NCBI GenBank assembly: GCA_009760855.2
Contig: WPIO01000015.1
Coordinates: 6,890,001 to 6,954,000 of the forward strand
DNA: 64,000 bases
DNA from: Cristatella mucedo
Taxonomy: Eukaryota; Bryozoa; Phylactolaemata; Cristatellidae
Direction of reading: 5' to 3'
The first letter of the stretch is position 1, and each line of letters opens with the position of its first letter. Position numbers and translations under genes: made by a program. The notes beneath the pieces are model-generated. The model did not search any database. It was given only the letters and a program-made list of their open reading frames with translations, and had not been told where the DNA came from. Of the stretch, positions 43,946 to 55,935 are shown piece after piece.

Positions 43946-44528
43946 CCTGCTTACATTTGGAGATTATGTTCAGAAGGCTTGTAGCAGGCTCATCGCCGTC
44001 GCTAAATACGTAGACAGTCGCTGGATCAGTTAGCGCCGGGTTAAGCACCTTACGAGCTTAGCTGGTCAATCTAAAATAAACTGTCGTAACCGCTTTTCTA
44101 GCAGCGAAGAAAAAACAAATGCGGCCCTCGGATTAGCTCGTTTAATCGGCATTTACAAGACTGCTGTTGCATTAATGCCCATGTTAAATTTCTGAATGTA
44201 CCTGCCGGTGCCGCCCTCTAACATTACACAGTTCTTCTATTGCTCGTGCAAGGTCAGCTTCTCTGGCAAGCTGAGTCCACGCGTCAAGGTTAGCTGCAGC
44301 TCTTTACGTAGCCGCACCAATCGGTTATAAAGTTTGGACAACGCCACGCCCGCAAGACACTTCCTATTTCGCAAGAGGGCACACGCTCGCCCCCCGCAAT
44401 GTCGGCTGGCATAGGCGCGATGTCATAGCGTTCGTTCGCTCCTCTGGCAGCAGTCGCTCTAGCGAACGATTCCGCCTCGGTCGGCTAGTCGACTGAGGTG
44501 CTGCACCAAATGCATCAAGCGTAGCCAC
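43946..44528. other. Downstream of the collagen pseudogene; nothing recognised
   Basis: I looked on the minus strand for a Cys-rich last exon comparable to that proposed for gene 1 and did not find a convincing one. Confidence 0.4.
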
Positions 44529-44559
44529 TTAGCCGATAGCGCCCTTAGGGCCAGCGGGA

Positions 44560-45560
44560 CCTGGCGATCCCTGTGGTCCAGGCAGTCCAACGGCTCCCTG
44601 TGATCCAGCTGATCCAGCTGGTCCTGGGTTTCCCACTGGGCCGGCGTTTCCTGTCTGTCCTACAGCTCCCTTTGATCCCGATGGTCCTGCTGGGCCGGCG
44701 GGTCCAGCTGCACCGGCGCCTCCTGTTTGTCCGACGGCTTCCTTTGATCCAGTAGGTCCCGCTGGACCAACGGGTCCAGCTGAACCGGCGGGTCCTGCCA
44801 GTCCAACGGTGCCCTTCGATCCCGCTGGACCTGCGGGTCCCGCAGGACCGGTGTTCCCCGTCGGTCCAACGGCTTCCTGTGATCCCGCGGGTCCCACTGG
44901 ACCGGCGATTTCAGTCTGTCCGATTGCTCCCTTTGATCCCACGGGACCAGCTGGACCGGCGTTACCCGTCGCTCCGACCAATCCCTGCCGTCCGGCAATT
45001 CCCGCTGGACCGGCATTTCCCGTCGGTCTGACGGCTTCCTGTGATCCCACTGGCCGGCCGGTCCCGTTGGACCTGCACTTCCGGTCAGTCCGAGGGTTCC
45101 CTTTGGTCCTGCTGGACCAGCGTTTCCCGTCTGTCCGACGGGTCCCTGTGATCCCGTGGGTCCCGCTGGACCGGCGGATCCTGCCGGTCCGACGGCTCCC
45201 CTTAAACCAGCAGGGCCGGCTGGACCGACGGCTCCGGCTGGCCCGGCGTTTCCAGTCGGTCCGACCGCACCCTGTGATCCCTTAGGTCCCGCTGGACCGA
45301 TTGGTCCTGCCTGTCCGATGGCTCCCTTCGAACCAGCAGTGCCCGCTTGACCAACGGCTCCTGTTGGACCGGCGTTTCCCGTCTGTCCAACGGCTCCCTG
45401 TGATCCCGTGGATCCCGCTGGTCTGGTGGGACCTGCCGGTCCGACAGCTCTCTTTAACCCGGCAGGGCCCGATGGACCAACAGCTCCTGATGGACCGGCT
45501 TTTCCCGTCGATCCGACCGTTCCCTTTGAACCCATGGGTCCCGCTGGACCAGTGGGTCCC
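44560..45560 (-). repeat. Collagen repeat, about 126-bp alternating units
   Basis: Alternating 24- and 18-residue Gly-X-Y blocks: GAVGQTGNAGPAGAVGPAG and GAVGPAGSAGPAGPTGSQ types. The sequence differs from exon B and from the 342-bp array upstream. Confidence 0.65.
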
Positions 45561-47224
45561 ATCTCACCTGGGGAACCGGAGCTGCCTTTAGCTCCGGCGG
45601 GGCCGACCGCTCCGATTTCACCTTGACTTCCGTCCGCACCCCTCTGGCCCGTCTCGCCTGTCGAGCCCGCGTCTCCCGGTAGTCCGGCGATGCCGGATGC
45701 TCCAGTGTCGCCCGGCGGACCCGCCGCACCCGTCTCGCCCCTATCGCCGCTATCACCTCGAGGACCGGGCAGTCCGTTTTCGCCGCCAGCTCCCGTAGGC
45801 CCTGTCTGTCCGGCTATGCCAGTAGCGCCCGTGACTCCTGCGACGCCCGCAGAGCCAGAGGCACCAGTATCTCCGGCATCTCTTTTTGCTCCGGCGTCAC
45901 CGGTCAGACCGGCTTATCCCGTCTCACCTGCATCGCCAGCCGCACCCGTTGCTCCACTTTCTCCGGTATCTCCTTTTGCTTCGGAATTGACCGTCAGTCC
46001 GGTTGATCCAGAGCCTCCGGGCGCGCCCGCCGCACCAGTTTGGCCCGTCGAGCCGTCCTCTCCGCTCTGACCCGGATCGCCGGTCTGGCCAGCAGCACCC
46101 TCTGGTCCGGTCTCGCCAGATGCACCGGTTGGTCCCGCGACGCCTGAGGCTCCATCCTTTCCTGTGGCGCCGGTAGCTCCCACGCTTCCCTGTTCGCCAG
46201 TTTCGCCGACCGCGCCCGTCGCACCCGTCTGACCAGTGTCTCCTGTCGAACCGGCAGTGCCAGCCGGCCCCGTCTCGCCTGAGACTCCGGCATCGCCTTT
46301 GTCTCCATTGGGTCTTGCCGGTCCTGTCGCTCCAGCCGCGGCGTCGTTTCCGGTGGCGCCAGTTGAGCCCTCTGCTCCCGTCTCTCCCGATGCGCCGCCG
46401 GCTCCTTTTTCGCCGGCGGCGCCCGTCGCTTCGGTGTTGCCTGCCGCTTCCGGCAGTCCGCTGGCTCCCTGCGCTCCGGTCTCGCCCCTAGCACCCGGTG
46501 CTCCGGTTGCCCCTACGAATCCCGGACCACCGGCTCACCAGTCACACCTTGCGCTCCACTGGCACCGGTCGCTCCCGGAGCGCCGTCGGTGCCTGCAGCG
46601 CCAGCGGCTCCCGTTGGGCCTTGCGGTCCCGTTGAGCCCACCAGACCAATGGGTCCTGTCGCGCCGGTAGCTACCGAGACACCCGTCCCGCCAACTGCTC
46701 CGGTATCACCGATTAAGCCTGCTGCGCCGAATGCACCCGTGGCTCCCACTTCTCCTGTGCTTTTTGCCGCGCCAGTTGCGCCCACTGGACCAGCGGCTCC
46801 CGTGGGTCGGCTAGGTCCGGTTGGGCCGGCAGCGCCGTCGGCCCCGGACGCGCTCGTAACTCCTGGTTTGCCCTGGCTCCCCGACTCGCCAGTCGGCCCC
46901 GCGGCTCCAGGAACTCCGCTGGCACCTGCGATGCCCGCATCTCCTGCATCTCCTTTCGCTCCAGGGTTGCCAATTGGACCAGCTGGTCCGGTCTGTCCCA
47001 TGGAGCCTGCCAGTCCCGTCGCTCCAGCTTCACCCGTGGGTCCGGCAGCTCCAGCACTTCCCGGTGCGCCTGAAGCGCAAGTTTGGTCTGTCTCGCCGTC
47101 CGAGCCCCTCTGACCCAATGCACCAGTCTCGCCAGATGCACCTGTATCTCCAGTGTCTCCAGACGCACCGGCTTGTCCAACGGCTCCTGAGGCTCCGGCT
47201 GGTCCCACGTTGCCGGTAATACCA

Positions 47225-48700
47225 GCTGCACCAGACGCACCCGTAGCTCCTGAGGCACCCGTGTCTCCCGAGACACCTGTGTCGCCGGTCGCGCCCACCG
47301 GACCGGCCGCTCTTGCGAGGCCGCTCGATCCAGTTGGACCGGTGGCACCGTCGGCCCCGGGAAGCGCCGTTGGCTCCTGAGGCGCCGGACGCTCCTGCTG
47401 CACCTGCATCTCCCGTAATGCCGGTGGAGCCGGCCGCGCCCGTCGGACCAGCAGCTCCTGCAGGGCCACTCGGACCGGTGGCGCCATCGGCTCCGGGCGT
47501 GCCGCTTGCTCCTGAAGCACCAGCCGGTCCCGTGTCGCCGGCCGCTCTAGTGTCGCCGGTGATACCATCTGCACCGGACGCGCCCGTCGCTCCTGAGGTG
47601 CCCATGTCTCCGGTAACACCCGAGGCGCCGGTGGCACCCACTGCTCCAGCTGCTCCTGAGAGGCCGCTTGATCCAGTCGGACCGGGGGCACCATCGGCTC
47701 CGGAAGCGCCGTTGGCTCCGGAGGCGCCGGTCGCTCCTGCTGCACCCGCTTCTCCAGTAATGCCCGTGGAGCCGGCCGCGCCCGTCGGACCAGCAGCTCC
47801 TGCAGGGCCACTCGGACCGGTGGCGCCATCGGCTCCGGGCGTGCCGCTTGCTCCTGAAGCACCAGCCGGTCCCGTGTCGCCGGCCGCTCTAGTGTCGCCG
47901 GTGATACCATCTGCACCGGACGCACCTGTCGCTCCTGAGGCGCCCGTGTCTCCGGTAAAAAAAATCCTAGCTGATTAAACAGCCTCTTTTTGTATAGCGA
48001 CAGAAGAGCCGTTACGGCTATCACCACCGCTTGCAGTGGCGATAAAGAATCGCCCACCGTAGGAATTGAACCCACGACCTCGGTCCCGAGGTCGTGAAAG
48101 CAACCGCCTTACCTAGTGTGCCATCACGGCTCCGGTAACACCCGAGGCGCCAGGTGCACCCACTGGGCCAGCCGCTCCTGCTAGGCCGCTCGATCCAGTC
48201 GGACCGGTGGCACCGTCGGCCGCGGAAGCGCCGTTGGCTCCTGAGGCGCAGGTCGCTCCGGCTGCACCCGCTTCTCCAGTAATGCCCGTGGAGCCGGCCG
48301 CACCCGTTGGACCAGAAGCTCCTGGAGGGCAACTCGGACCGGTGGTGCCATCGACTCCGGGCGTGCTGTTTGCTCCTGAGGCACCAGCCGGTCCGGTATC
48401 GCCGGCCGCTCCAGTGTCGCCGGTGATACCATCTGCACCGGACGCGCCCGTCGCTCCTGAGGCGCCCGTGTCTCCGGTAACACCCGAGGAGCCGGTTGCA
48501 CCCGCTGGGCCAGCCACCCCTGCGAGGCCGCTCGATCCGGTTGGACCTGTGGCACCGTTGGCTCCTGAGGCACCGGCCGCACCTGTATCGCCGGTGATGC
48601 CTGGTGCTCCGGATGCACCTGTTGCTCCTGCGGCACCCGTATCTCCAGTATTACCAGTGGTGCCGGTGGCGCCCATTTGACCAGCAGCTCCAGCAGGACC
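47225..48700 (-). repeat. 342-bp collagen repeat, at least three copies
   Basis: 'gataccatctgcaccgga' (plus strand) occurs at 47561, 47903 and 48425. The steps are 342 bp (38 triplets) and 342 plus the 180-bp SINE insertion. The first two copies are nearly identical over the unit, which reads [19 protein letters not shown] on the minus strand. Confidence 0.8.
47950..48138 (-). mobile_element. SINE family A inserted in the collagen exon, with target-site duplication
   Basis: The SINE body (about 47959-48129) reads on the minus strand from 'ccgtgatggcacactaggta' through B-box-like 'gggttcaattcc', 'ccactgcaagcggtgg' and 'aaaaagaggctgtttaatca' to an A/T-rich end. It is flanked by identical 9-bp copies of 'ctccggtaa' (plus strand) at 47950-47958 and 48130-48138. 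The net insertion is 180 bp, so the frame is kept, but the SINE supplies an in-frame TAG seven codons in (reading GVTGAVMAH then stop). Confidence 0.9.
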
Positions 48701-50199
48701 ACTTGGTCCGATGGCACCGTCGGTTCCAGACGCGCCGGTTCCTCCGGCTTCGCCTTGGCTTCCGGAATCACCAGTTGGTCCCGTGGCTCCAGAGGCACCG
48801 GTCAAGCCTGTGGTGCCAGCATCTCCTGTATCTCCTTCGCTCTTGCGTTGCCGGTCGGACCAGCGGGTCCCGTTCCACCAGCTGGGCCAGCCAGACCTGT
48901 CGCTCCAACGTCTCCCGGTGGCTCCGCGAAAGCCAGCATCACCCTTGGGCCCGGCAGCTCCAGAACTTCCTGGCGCGCCCTCCGAACCAGTTTGGCCCGT
49001 TGCACCGTCCGCTCCACTCTTACCTGTCGCCTCGGTCTGGCCAGTGGCGCCTGATTCTCCGGTGTTGCCCGTTATACCGGTTGGCCCAGCGGCTCCTGAG
49101 GCACCGGCTGGTCCGGCATCGCCCGTGATGCCTGCTGCACCGGTCGGGCCTGTCGCTCATGCAGATCCCGTGTCTCCGGAAACACCCATGGCGCCGATCG
49201 CGCCCGTCGGACCAGATGCTCCTGCAGGGCCGCTCGGTCCCGTCGAACCGTTGGCCCCGTCGGCTCCGGACGCTTCGTTGGCTCCTGAGGCACCGGCCGA
49301 ACCCGTGTCGCCTGTGATGCCTTGTGCACCGGACGTGCCTGTTGCTCCTGCGGCGCCCGTGTCTCCGGTAAAGCCTGCGGCGCCGGTTGCGCCAACTGGA
49401 TCAGCTGCTCCTGCGTGGCCGCTCGGTCCGGTCGGGCCGGTGGCACCATCTGAGCCTGATATGCCGCTGACTCCTGGTTCGCATTGGCTTCCGGAATCGC
49501 CAGTTGGTCCAGCAGCTCCGGGTGCGCCGATCGAACCTTTGGAGCCCGCATCTCCAATATCTCCTTTTGCACCGACTGGTCCAGTCTCGCCTGCTGCGCC
49601 AGCCGGACCCGTCGCTCCAGTGGCTCCGGTATCTCCTTTCGATCCGGCGTCACCCGTCGGTCCGGCAGCTCCAGGGCTTCCGGGCCCGCCCGCCGCACCA
49701 GTTTGGCCCGTCGCACCACCAGCTCCACTCTGACCCGGCGCACCAATCTGGCCAGTGGCACCCTTGATCCCAGTGTCGCCCGATACACCAGTTGGTCCGC
49801 GGCTCCTGGGGAGCCGGCCGCTCCTGTGTCGCTGGTGGTGCCAGTTTCGCTGACCGCCCCCGTCGCTCCCACTTGACCAGTGTCTCCTTTGGCGCCGGAA
49901 GCACCTGTCGGTCCCACCGGTCCGGATGAACCAGCGGCTCCCGACGTGCCGGCTGCGCCGCTGGTGCCCATGTCGCCTTCATCTCCTGTAGGTCCCGCTG
50001 GTCCAGTCTCTCCCGAAGAGCCGTCGTTTCCGGTCGCACCAGTTGCACCATTCGCTCCCGTCACTCCCGTTGCCCCAACGCCATCATTCCCTGTCTGTCC
50101 GGTATCACCTTTCACTCCCTGCTGCCCTGATTCTCCAGTTGGACCGGCCGGACCGGTCGGGCCGGGCGGGCCTACTTCCCTCCTCCGTCTCTGTAGAAC

Positions 50200-51130
50200 G
50201 GACAAAGAGCATAGCGGGACTGACGGTTCTCGCTAGCTCAAACTACAGGCACCGGAAGACGCTTCGGTAGACGTACAGACCGACGGATTGGGGCCGGACG
50301 GTTAGGAAGGGCGAGCAGGGTCACGTCTGGCGAAGCGACGCAGCGACGCTGTGGTGGCCTTGTTTGTAGGCATAGTCCTCCGACGCCTCGCTACTGCTGC
50401 AGTCGGCGCCGTGCTCCTACGCGTCCCGAGGGCCGGTCATCCTCGGAGCGCTGGAGCCGGCGGCGAAATCTCTGGCGACGATCGATCGCCGAGCTTCCTA
50501 CTGCTACCTCTCCCTCCTTCTCCCACCTTCTTCCTCTTCCTCAGTCTCCCTCTTCCGCCTTTCACAACTTCCGAATTACACAACTTTCTCCATGCACCTG
50601 TTTCTTATTCCAACTTATTCCTCCGTTCTCTCCTCCTCGTTATCGTTCCTCTTTCTCTTTCCCTCTCTTCCTTATTCAACCTCTTCCGTTTTCCACCTTT
50701 TCCTTTTTTACACCTTTCTCCATCTTCCTGTTTCTGCCTTCTCCTCCTAGTCCTTCTTCAACAGTTTCACGAAGGTGAGCTTGATTCGCTCTCGCATAGC
50801 TCGGCGTGACTTTGGACGGGCGATTAAAATGTCGCGGTAAGAGAGCGCCCGCGTTGCCGCCGTTGCAAAGGCGGCACCCGAAGCGAAGCTCCCGGAAACG
50901 TGCGGCCGCGAATTGAAAACGATTGAGCCGCAAGGACGGGACGGCTGAACGAGACTTTCTCGTACAGCAGCGATTCCATCTCCACTCTGAGTCCATCGAG
51001 GATAACCTTTTCATCCCTATCGGTTTGGGTGCAACCACTTACCTCTTCACGAATGCAAAGAGTACCGACGCTGAAGATGTAGAACCTTAAAAAAGTGGCA
51101 GTCAGAATAGTGGGCCATAAGCCACAGAAG
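50200..51130. other. Intron of gene 2; pyrimidine-rich tract
   Basis: About 50495-50765 is almost all C and T on the plus strand (purine-rich in the gene's sense). GC-rich sequence lies on both sides. No further exon recognised. Confidence 0.5.
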
Positions 51131-51134
51131 GTCT

Positions 51135-51835
51135 TCCCTTGACTCACTGCTTGCTAGCCTTCCTGAATGCGCAATCAGGCGTTCACAGCTGGTGCAAAAC
51201 TCTGCAGCTAGGCTGGTCTGTCGTGAGTGTCGCAGTTGCCACATAACACTATCTCTCGCCGACCTGCACTGGCTACCAGTCAAGCAACGGATTGACTTCA
51301 AGGTTTTTTCGCCCACTTTTAGGTCACTTCATTCTTTGGCTCCAGCCTATCTCTCAGATCTACTCCCCACTAGGCCAAGAATCGTACCACCCGCTTTTCG
51401 GAATACAATAGTTTACCAATACCTCGTACAAACATCAAATCCTTCGGAGACCGTGCATTTAGTTCGTAAGCTTCCAAAGCCTAGAACTCCCTCCCGACCA
51501 GCGTCAGAACATCCCCTGACCTGACCACATTTAAAAAGAATTTAAAAACGCACCTATTTAAGATAGCATTTAGTGGGTCCCTGTGATTCTTCCTTCATGT
51601 GCTTATCCGTGCTGACACTGCGCATGCTGCTACTAACCACACTTGCATGCTGACCCTGTGCATGTCACCCCTAACCATGAAATTCATTTGTTTGTTTATA
51701 AAGCATGATATAACTCATAATTCAATCGCGCCTCCCTTTGCAACAAATGAAAAGCGCCTAGAAAGAGATTGAGTTCTCTGAAAGAGCTTTATCAAGTGCA
51801 TTAATATTATTAATGCTCCCTTGCAAATAATAATA
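51135..51835 (+). mobile_element. LINE family 1 3' end
   Basis: Starts in the 'LLASLPECAIRR' block, continues ARLVCRECRSCHIT and PAYLSDLLPTRPRIVPPAF, a 3' UTR, and the hairpin 'aaagcgcctagaaagagatt', ending with a short ATT tail at about 51800-51815. Confidence 0.8.
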
Positions 51836-51869
51836 TAAACACATACACGCACATACATATATAGTTCTC

Positions 51870-51917
51870 TTTCTCTGTCTCACACACACACACACGCACG
51901 AACGCATACATAAATAT

Positions 51918-51955
<38 letters not shown>

Positions 51956-51970
51956 AAATATATATATATT
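51870..51970. repeat. (CA)n and (AT)n microsatellites
   Basis: Two CA blocks (51881-51897 and 51919-51949) followed by a short TA run. Confidence 0.95.
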
Positions 51971-51999
51971 TATAGTTATCTCTCTACATATGCATGTAT

Positions 52000-52270
52000 A
52001 TACATAGCTCCCTTAGAGAACTTTATCTCTTTCTATCTACTTTACATGCACTGTACAGGTAGCATGATCGAATGGTTTGTGGTTGCATGCTCAATGCCAA
52101 CAAGTATAACGTGGTTAGAGTTAACATGCACAGGGTAAGCATAGAAATATAGTTAGTAGTAGCATACACAGTTCCAGCACCCTTAAGTGCATACATGACG
52201 AATCACACGAATCCACTGAAAGCTGTGATAAATAGATGCATTTTTAGCTTCTTTTGAAATTTTGTGAGGT
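52000..52270 (-). mobile_element. LINE family 1 3' terminus, diverged
   Basis: Minus strand: hairpin region 'agctcccttagagaacttta', then 'gaatggtttgtggttgc' and 'acgaatcacacgaatccact', up to the last codons of the LINE frame. Confidence 0.7.
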
Positions 52271-52289
52271 TTGTCGTGACTTCAGTCGG

Positions 52290-52950
52290 GCGATGACAGG
52301 TGATCCAATCGGACGTGAAGGTCGCAATTATCAAATCGCACCACTTTTCTCCGACCTTCACTGGCTCCCAATCAAGTAGTGTATTGATTGTAAGGTTCTG
52401 TCGCTTTCTTTTTGGTCCCTTCAATTACTTGCTCCAGCCCTCCTATCGGAACTACAGCTTTATCATGTCAGGCAACCTAATACCCACTTTTCTGAATTGA
52501 ATTGCTTAGCTCATCCTCGTGTGAACCTGAATTACTTTGGACTCATTACCTATAGTTCGTATTCTCCCACAGCGTGTAACTTACTCCCGACTGGCGGCAC
52601 AACACCCACAGACTTGAAAACATTTAAAATGAAGCTCAAGAGCATTTATTTATCACTGCATTTAGTGTGCTTATGGTTCGGTCCTTAGGTGCTTATGTAT
52701 GCCGGCATTGTGCTTGTTTCCGCTAAACATCTTTGCTTGCCGATTAAATGACGTGTATCTAGCTACGTAATCCTTGGTGAAATCCAACTATGTAATCACT
52801 ATGAAATCCAACTACGTAATCTAGCTATGTAATCTTTGGTGAAATAGGTTATGCAACTGCTGACAATGAGACCGCGCTTTCTTTGCCGCACATGTAAAGT
52901 GCCTGAACATTTTTTATTCTCTGATGGCTCTAAAAATTGATTGCTATTGC
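52290..52950 (+). mobile_element. LINE family 1 C-terminus and 3' end, diverged
   Basis: 'ttcactggctcccaatcaag' (HWLPIK), 'agcccacag...ctgtgcg'-type blocks, and a 3' UTR containing three local copies of 'aatccaactacgtaat' at 52785-52835, ending with a degraded hairpin near 52900. Confidence 0.65.
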
Positions 52951-53009
52951 GCTTATTTCTCTAAGAAATTAGTTGCAAGTTACAAAAACCAGAAGCATTT
53001 CTTTCTCTG

Positions 53010-53310
53010 TGGATGATTTAGCTCTAAAAGCAGAGTAGAATTCACTAGCTAGGTTTGAATATATGATTTAAGCTATTCTGCTACGACTCCTTTGAGAGTC
53101 TTCGTTAGAAATGGTAGAAAAGAGACTTCATAAAAGTTGCTTAAGTTTTCCTGGTCTATTGTTGCTTTCCTAAATTTTGGCCTGACTACAGCCTTTTTCA
53201 GAAAGGTGCATAGAAGTAACCTGAAGCTAATGGCATATTTATAACGTCAGTTATACACGGCAGAAACAGATCGCAGAAGCAGGACAGTGTAGGAATAGGG
53301 TCTTGAGGAG
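53010..53310 (-). mobile_element. LINE family 1 RT N-terminal fragment
   Basis: Minus strand pieces equal the 'LPCITDVINMPLASG' and 'KKAVVRP...LSKT' region; strongly diverged. Confidence 0.65.
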
Positions 53311-53314
53311 TAAG

Positions 53315-53560
53315 GACGATGGTACGAACCATTACGGACTTTTGGGTACAATACATGAACCCTTGAGCAAATGCGTAATGTGCTGATGTTTGAAAAGAGG
53401 ACCATTTCTGTTGCTTGTAATGTAATGTATCTCCATATGTAAGTATGCAAGGCCACAAAGACTATGCGGGTGTTACGCAGAAGATTTGTGTGGAGCGCAC
53501 TCACAGCCTAAGCGGCTTTCAGTAGCCAGCATACTTTATCTCTCGCAACGAGGAGAAAGT
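53315..53560 (-). mobile_element. LINE family 2 3' UTR fragment
   Basis: Matches 54200-54400 on the minus strand ('aaagactatgcgggtgttac', 'cactcacagcctaagcgg', 'ctctcgcaacgaggagaaag'). Confidence 0.65.
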
Positions 53561-54180
53561 GAGAAGCGTAGCTGAGTCAGCACGGTAAACTAATCCGCAC
53601 AGCCGTCTTTTGTTGGCCTCAGCGTTAAAGTGCTTGCTTGTTTGATTCTCGCTTACGCGACGGATTCAGGACATGAAAAAAGCAGTCTAATCTGTGACGT
53701 AACTGTGACTAAACTCCAAACTTTGTGGGACTTGCGCCTGCGACCTGAGCCAACCCGCTTCTTTCTCTTCCATTGTCAATGCTATTTCATGCTTCCGCTT
53801 TCGCTTAGGTACTGCCTTCTCCAGGTACGGCCGTACCCTTCAAACAGCCTCAAATGGCTTAGCGAGCCGGTTGGCGAGCGAAGAGGGACATGATTTCAAC
53901 TTTCGCATCGAGCAGACTTCGCCCGTGATCTCTTACTGAGCTGCTACGGGCTGAGACTAAGGCGGCTGCCAGGCGCCAGCACCGACTGGAGAAAGCGTGA
54001 GTGTCCGCGGTCGCAAGGACGCAATCCAATAGCAGCCTCTCAGCCTCCAATCTTAGCCTAAGGTTAATGGCTGCTCTCTCTCTCTATGACCAAGGTCGAG
54101 TTGGAGTCGCTCAGGTCTGTTTTGCCCCCTCCCGGCTTCGAGCGAGCTGGAGCAAGCCAGCTGGAGCGATGGCCCCCTAA
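53561..54180. other. No gene seen
   Basis: No recognised exon; frames on both strands look random. Confidence 0.4.
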
Positions 54181-54184
54181 ATGT

Positions 54185-54870
54185 AATGTAATTAAATAAA
54201 ACGTCTCCGTCTGTAACTCCACAAAGTCATAAAGACCATGCGGGTATTGCGCATGAGAGTTTTGTATAGTCCACTCACAGCATAAGCGGTTTTCGGTACG
54301 CATTCGGTAGCCAACAGACTTTGTCTCACGCAACAAAGAGAAACTGGAAAGCATAGCAGAGTCAGGAGAGCAGTTGAGGTTGTGAGTAGCATAGAAGTAG
54401 CAGCTCAGGACCGCTGAAAAGGATGTGCCATAGCCAGAAGTAGGAGAGTACTTGTCGTTGCGTAAGAATTGTGGAAGCAAGTTCTACAGTCTAGGACCTG
54501 CAGAGCTAAAGCTTCTGTCGCCAACGGTCTTTAAGCGGAGGAATGGGATAGCTAATTGATTATCCACACAGGACCCGAGGGCCCGAGCAGGCTCAAACTG
54601 ATGCAGCAGTTCAGCTAGGTATGGAGCAGCCAAGCGGTGGCGAGCCTTGTAGATCAGCGTAAGAACTTTGCTCTGTATCCGTTGTTTAACCGGCATCCGT
54701 CCTAGCTTTTTCGCAAAGCAGACACTTGGCTAAACCTCAGGGACTTGAAAACTACACTTACGGCCGTGTTTAAAGCCATTGGTAGCGGCTTAGTGGCTTT
54801 TTCGGCAGACCAGCCAAAAGGGAATAACAATAATCAAGCCGAGAGAGAACTAAGTAGCTAGTCAAATTCA
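54185..54870 (-). mobile_element. LINE family 2, C-terminus and 3' UTR
   Basis: Minus strand: PVKQRIQSKVLTLIYKARH, LAAPYLAELLHQFEPAR, VDNQLAIPFLRLKTVGDRSF, then the 3' UTR ending 'ctttgtggagttacagacgg'. It is the best-preserved family 2 terminus here. Confidence 0.75.
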
Positions 54871-55795
54871 TTATGGCTCGTCTGCTGAAAAATTGAGTCA
54901 GCTGACTTTTCGGCTGATCTTTGCTTTACGATGGGCGGAGTGGGATTGATTCGAAAGCCGAAAGGTAAAATAAACCAAAAGAGAACGAAAAGCGACGAAA
55001 AGAACGAAAGTAAGCTGCTGGTAAACTTAGCAGTTAGAAAAGACGGGACAGGTGGCCAGAGAAAGCTGAGCTGAAGAGATGAGTCTATTGTTGACACTTC
55101 AAGGAAACTAAGCCAAAGCGACTGCTAAAAAGCCCAAAGTGACATTCACACTTATGGCACATTCAAACTAATCAGCAACTATTCAGCCTAATCACCACAC
55201 AATTTCAATTTAGTGCATGGAAAATTATGACAACCGTAAGCCTTAGAGCTAGTGATGGGAAAGCATGGTGCTAAAGCAAGATTGAACGGTTGGTGGTGAA
55301 AGCTAGTGAAGAGCAATGAGGCGACGGTGGCACGAGGTGACGGCGAGTGATGGCGGGTCAGTTCCAAACACGATACATGCACCACTTCATAGGTTGAAGA
55401 GATGTTCTAGCGTATTGTACTGCAACTACATCTCCTTTCCCCGCAGCAGATTCCGGCACATTCTTTCCCACAGTACATTCCGGCACATCCTTTTCAGCCG
55501 CTTCGCGCTCCTCTGCTTCACGCAGCACACGGAAGTGTACTACTCTCCCGACTCGCCCATGCTTCTTTTTTTCGCTTCATTTTTCATGAGACGGCTTCAG
55601 GTGGCCACCGTATGCGCACCGAAAGCCTCCAACGCGTTGAGTGCACCGTCGAAAACTCTCCAGGCTCACTGATAATAGTAATTCTACATTGCCACGTGGT
55701 CCTGGGGGCTTTCCGGAGCTACAGATGGTGATCATACTACAATCACGAAGAATTAATGCCGCTGGCCAAGATCGACAGCCTGGTTGGACTTAGGG
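54871..55795. other. No gene seen; possible family 2 UTR remnant
   Basis: A weak match to the family 2 3' UTR lies at about 55540-55680 ('atgcgcaccgaaagcctcc'). Two 'cattccggcacat'-type copies occur near 55445-55490. Confidence 0.35.
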
Positions 55796-55799
55796 CTTA

Positions 55800-55935
55800 A
55801 GATACTACTCTTCGACGACCGAGGTCAAGGTTCTTGCCTTCATCGACCGAGTTCGGGGGGGGGGGCTGGACCACTACGGCATCTGTGAAGCACCGAAGCT
55901 TGAGATTGAGTTCTCTCAGAGGGACAGATCAACAG
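55800..55935 (+). mobile_element. SINE family B copy, diverged
   Basis: 'gaccgaggtcaaggttcttg', a poly-G expansion at about 55855-55867, then the tail 'gtgaagcaccgaagcttgag' and 'attgagttctctcagaggg' resembling the LINE terminus. Confidence 0.6.

Larger units (their letters stand above)
44529..50190 (-). pseudogene. Gene 2, large collagen exon, broken
   Basis: The minus-strand acceptor is 'ctttgtccgttctacag' (ends at 50191), phase 0. Translation starts RRRREVGPPGPTGPAGPTG: a furin-type RRRR then Gly-X-Y, as in gene 1 exon A. Collagen coding can be followed to 44532 but is broken. There are 1-base indels near 49800, 48915, 48860, 47360 and 45054, a TAA in 'ggataagcc' (45911-45913 region) and a SINE at 47959-48129. 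Gly is replaced by Ser (two near 49840), Val and Glu (near 45990) and Arg at several triplets. It ends GPKGAIG then TAA within 'atcggctaagtgg', which looks like a phase 1 donor g|gtaagt spoiled by one extra C. The indels alone could be assembly errors; the SINE and Gly losses argue for real decay. Confidence 0.75.

Noticed and set aside
44809-49876. Plus-strand Pro-rich frames opposite the gene 2 collagen
   Set aside because: Same shadow effect; the minus strand has the Gly-X-Y register, the acceptor at 50190 and the furin-type motif.
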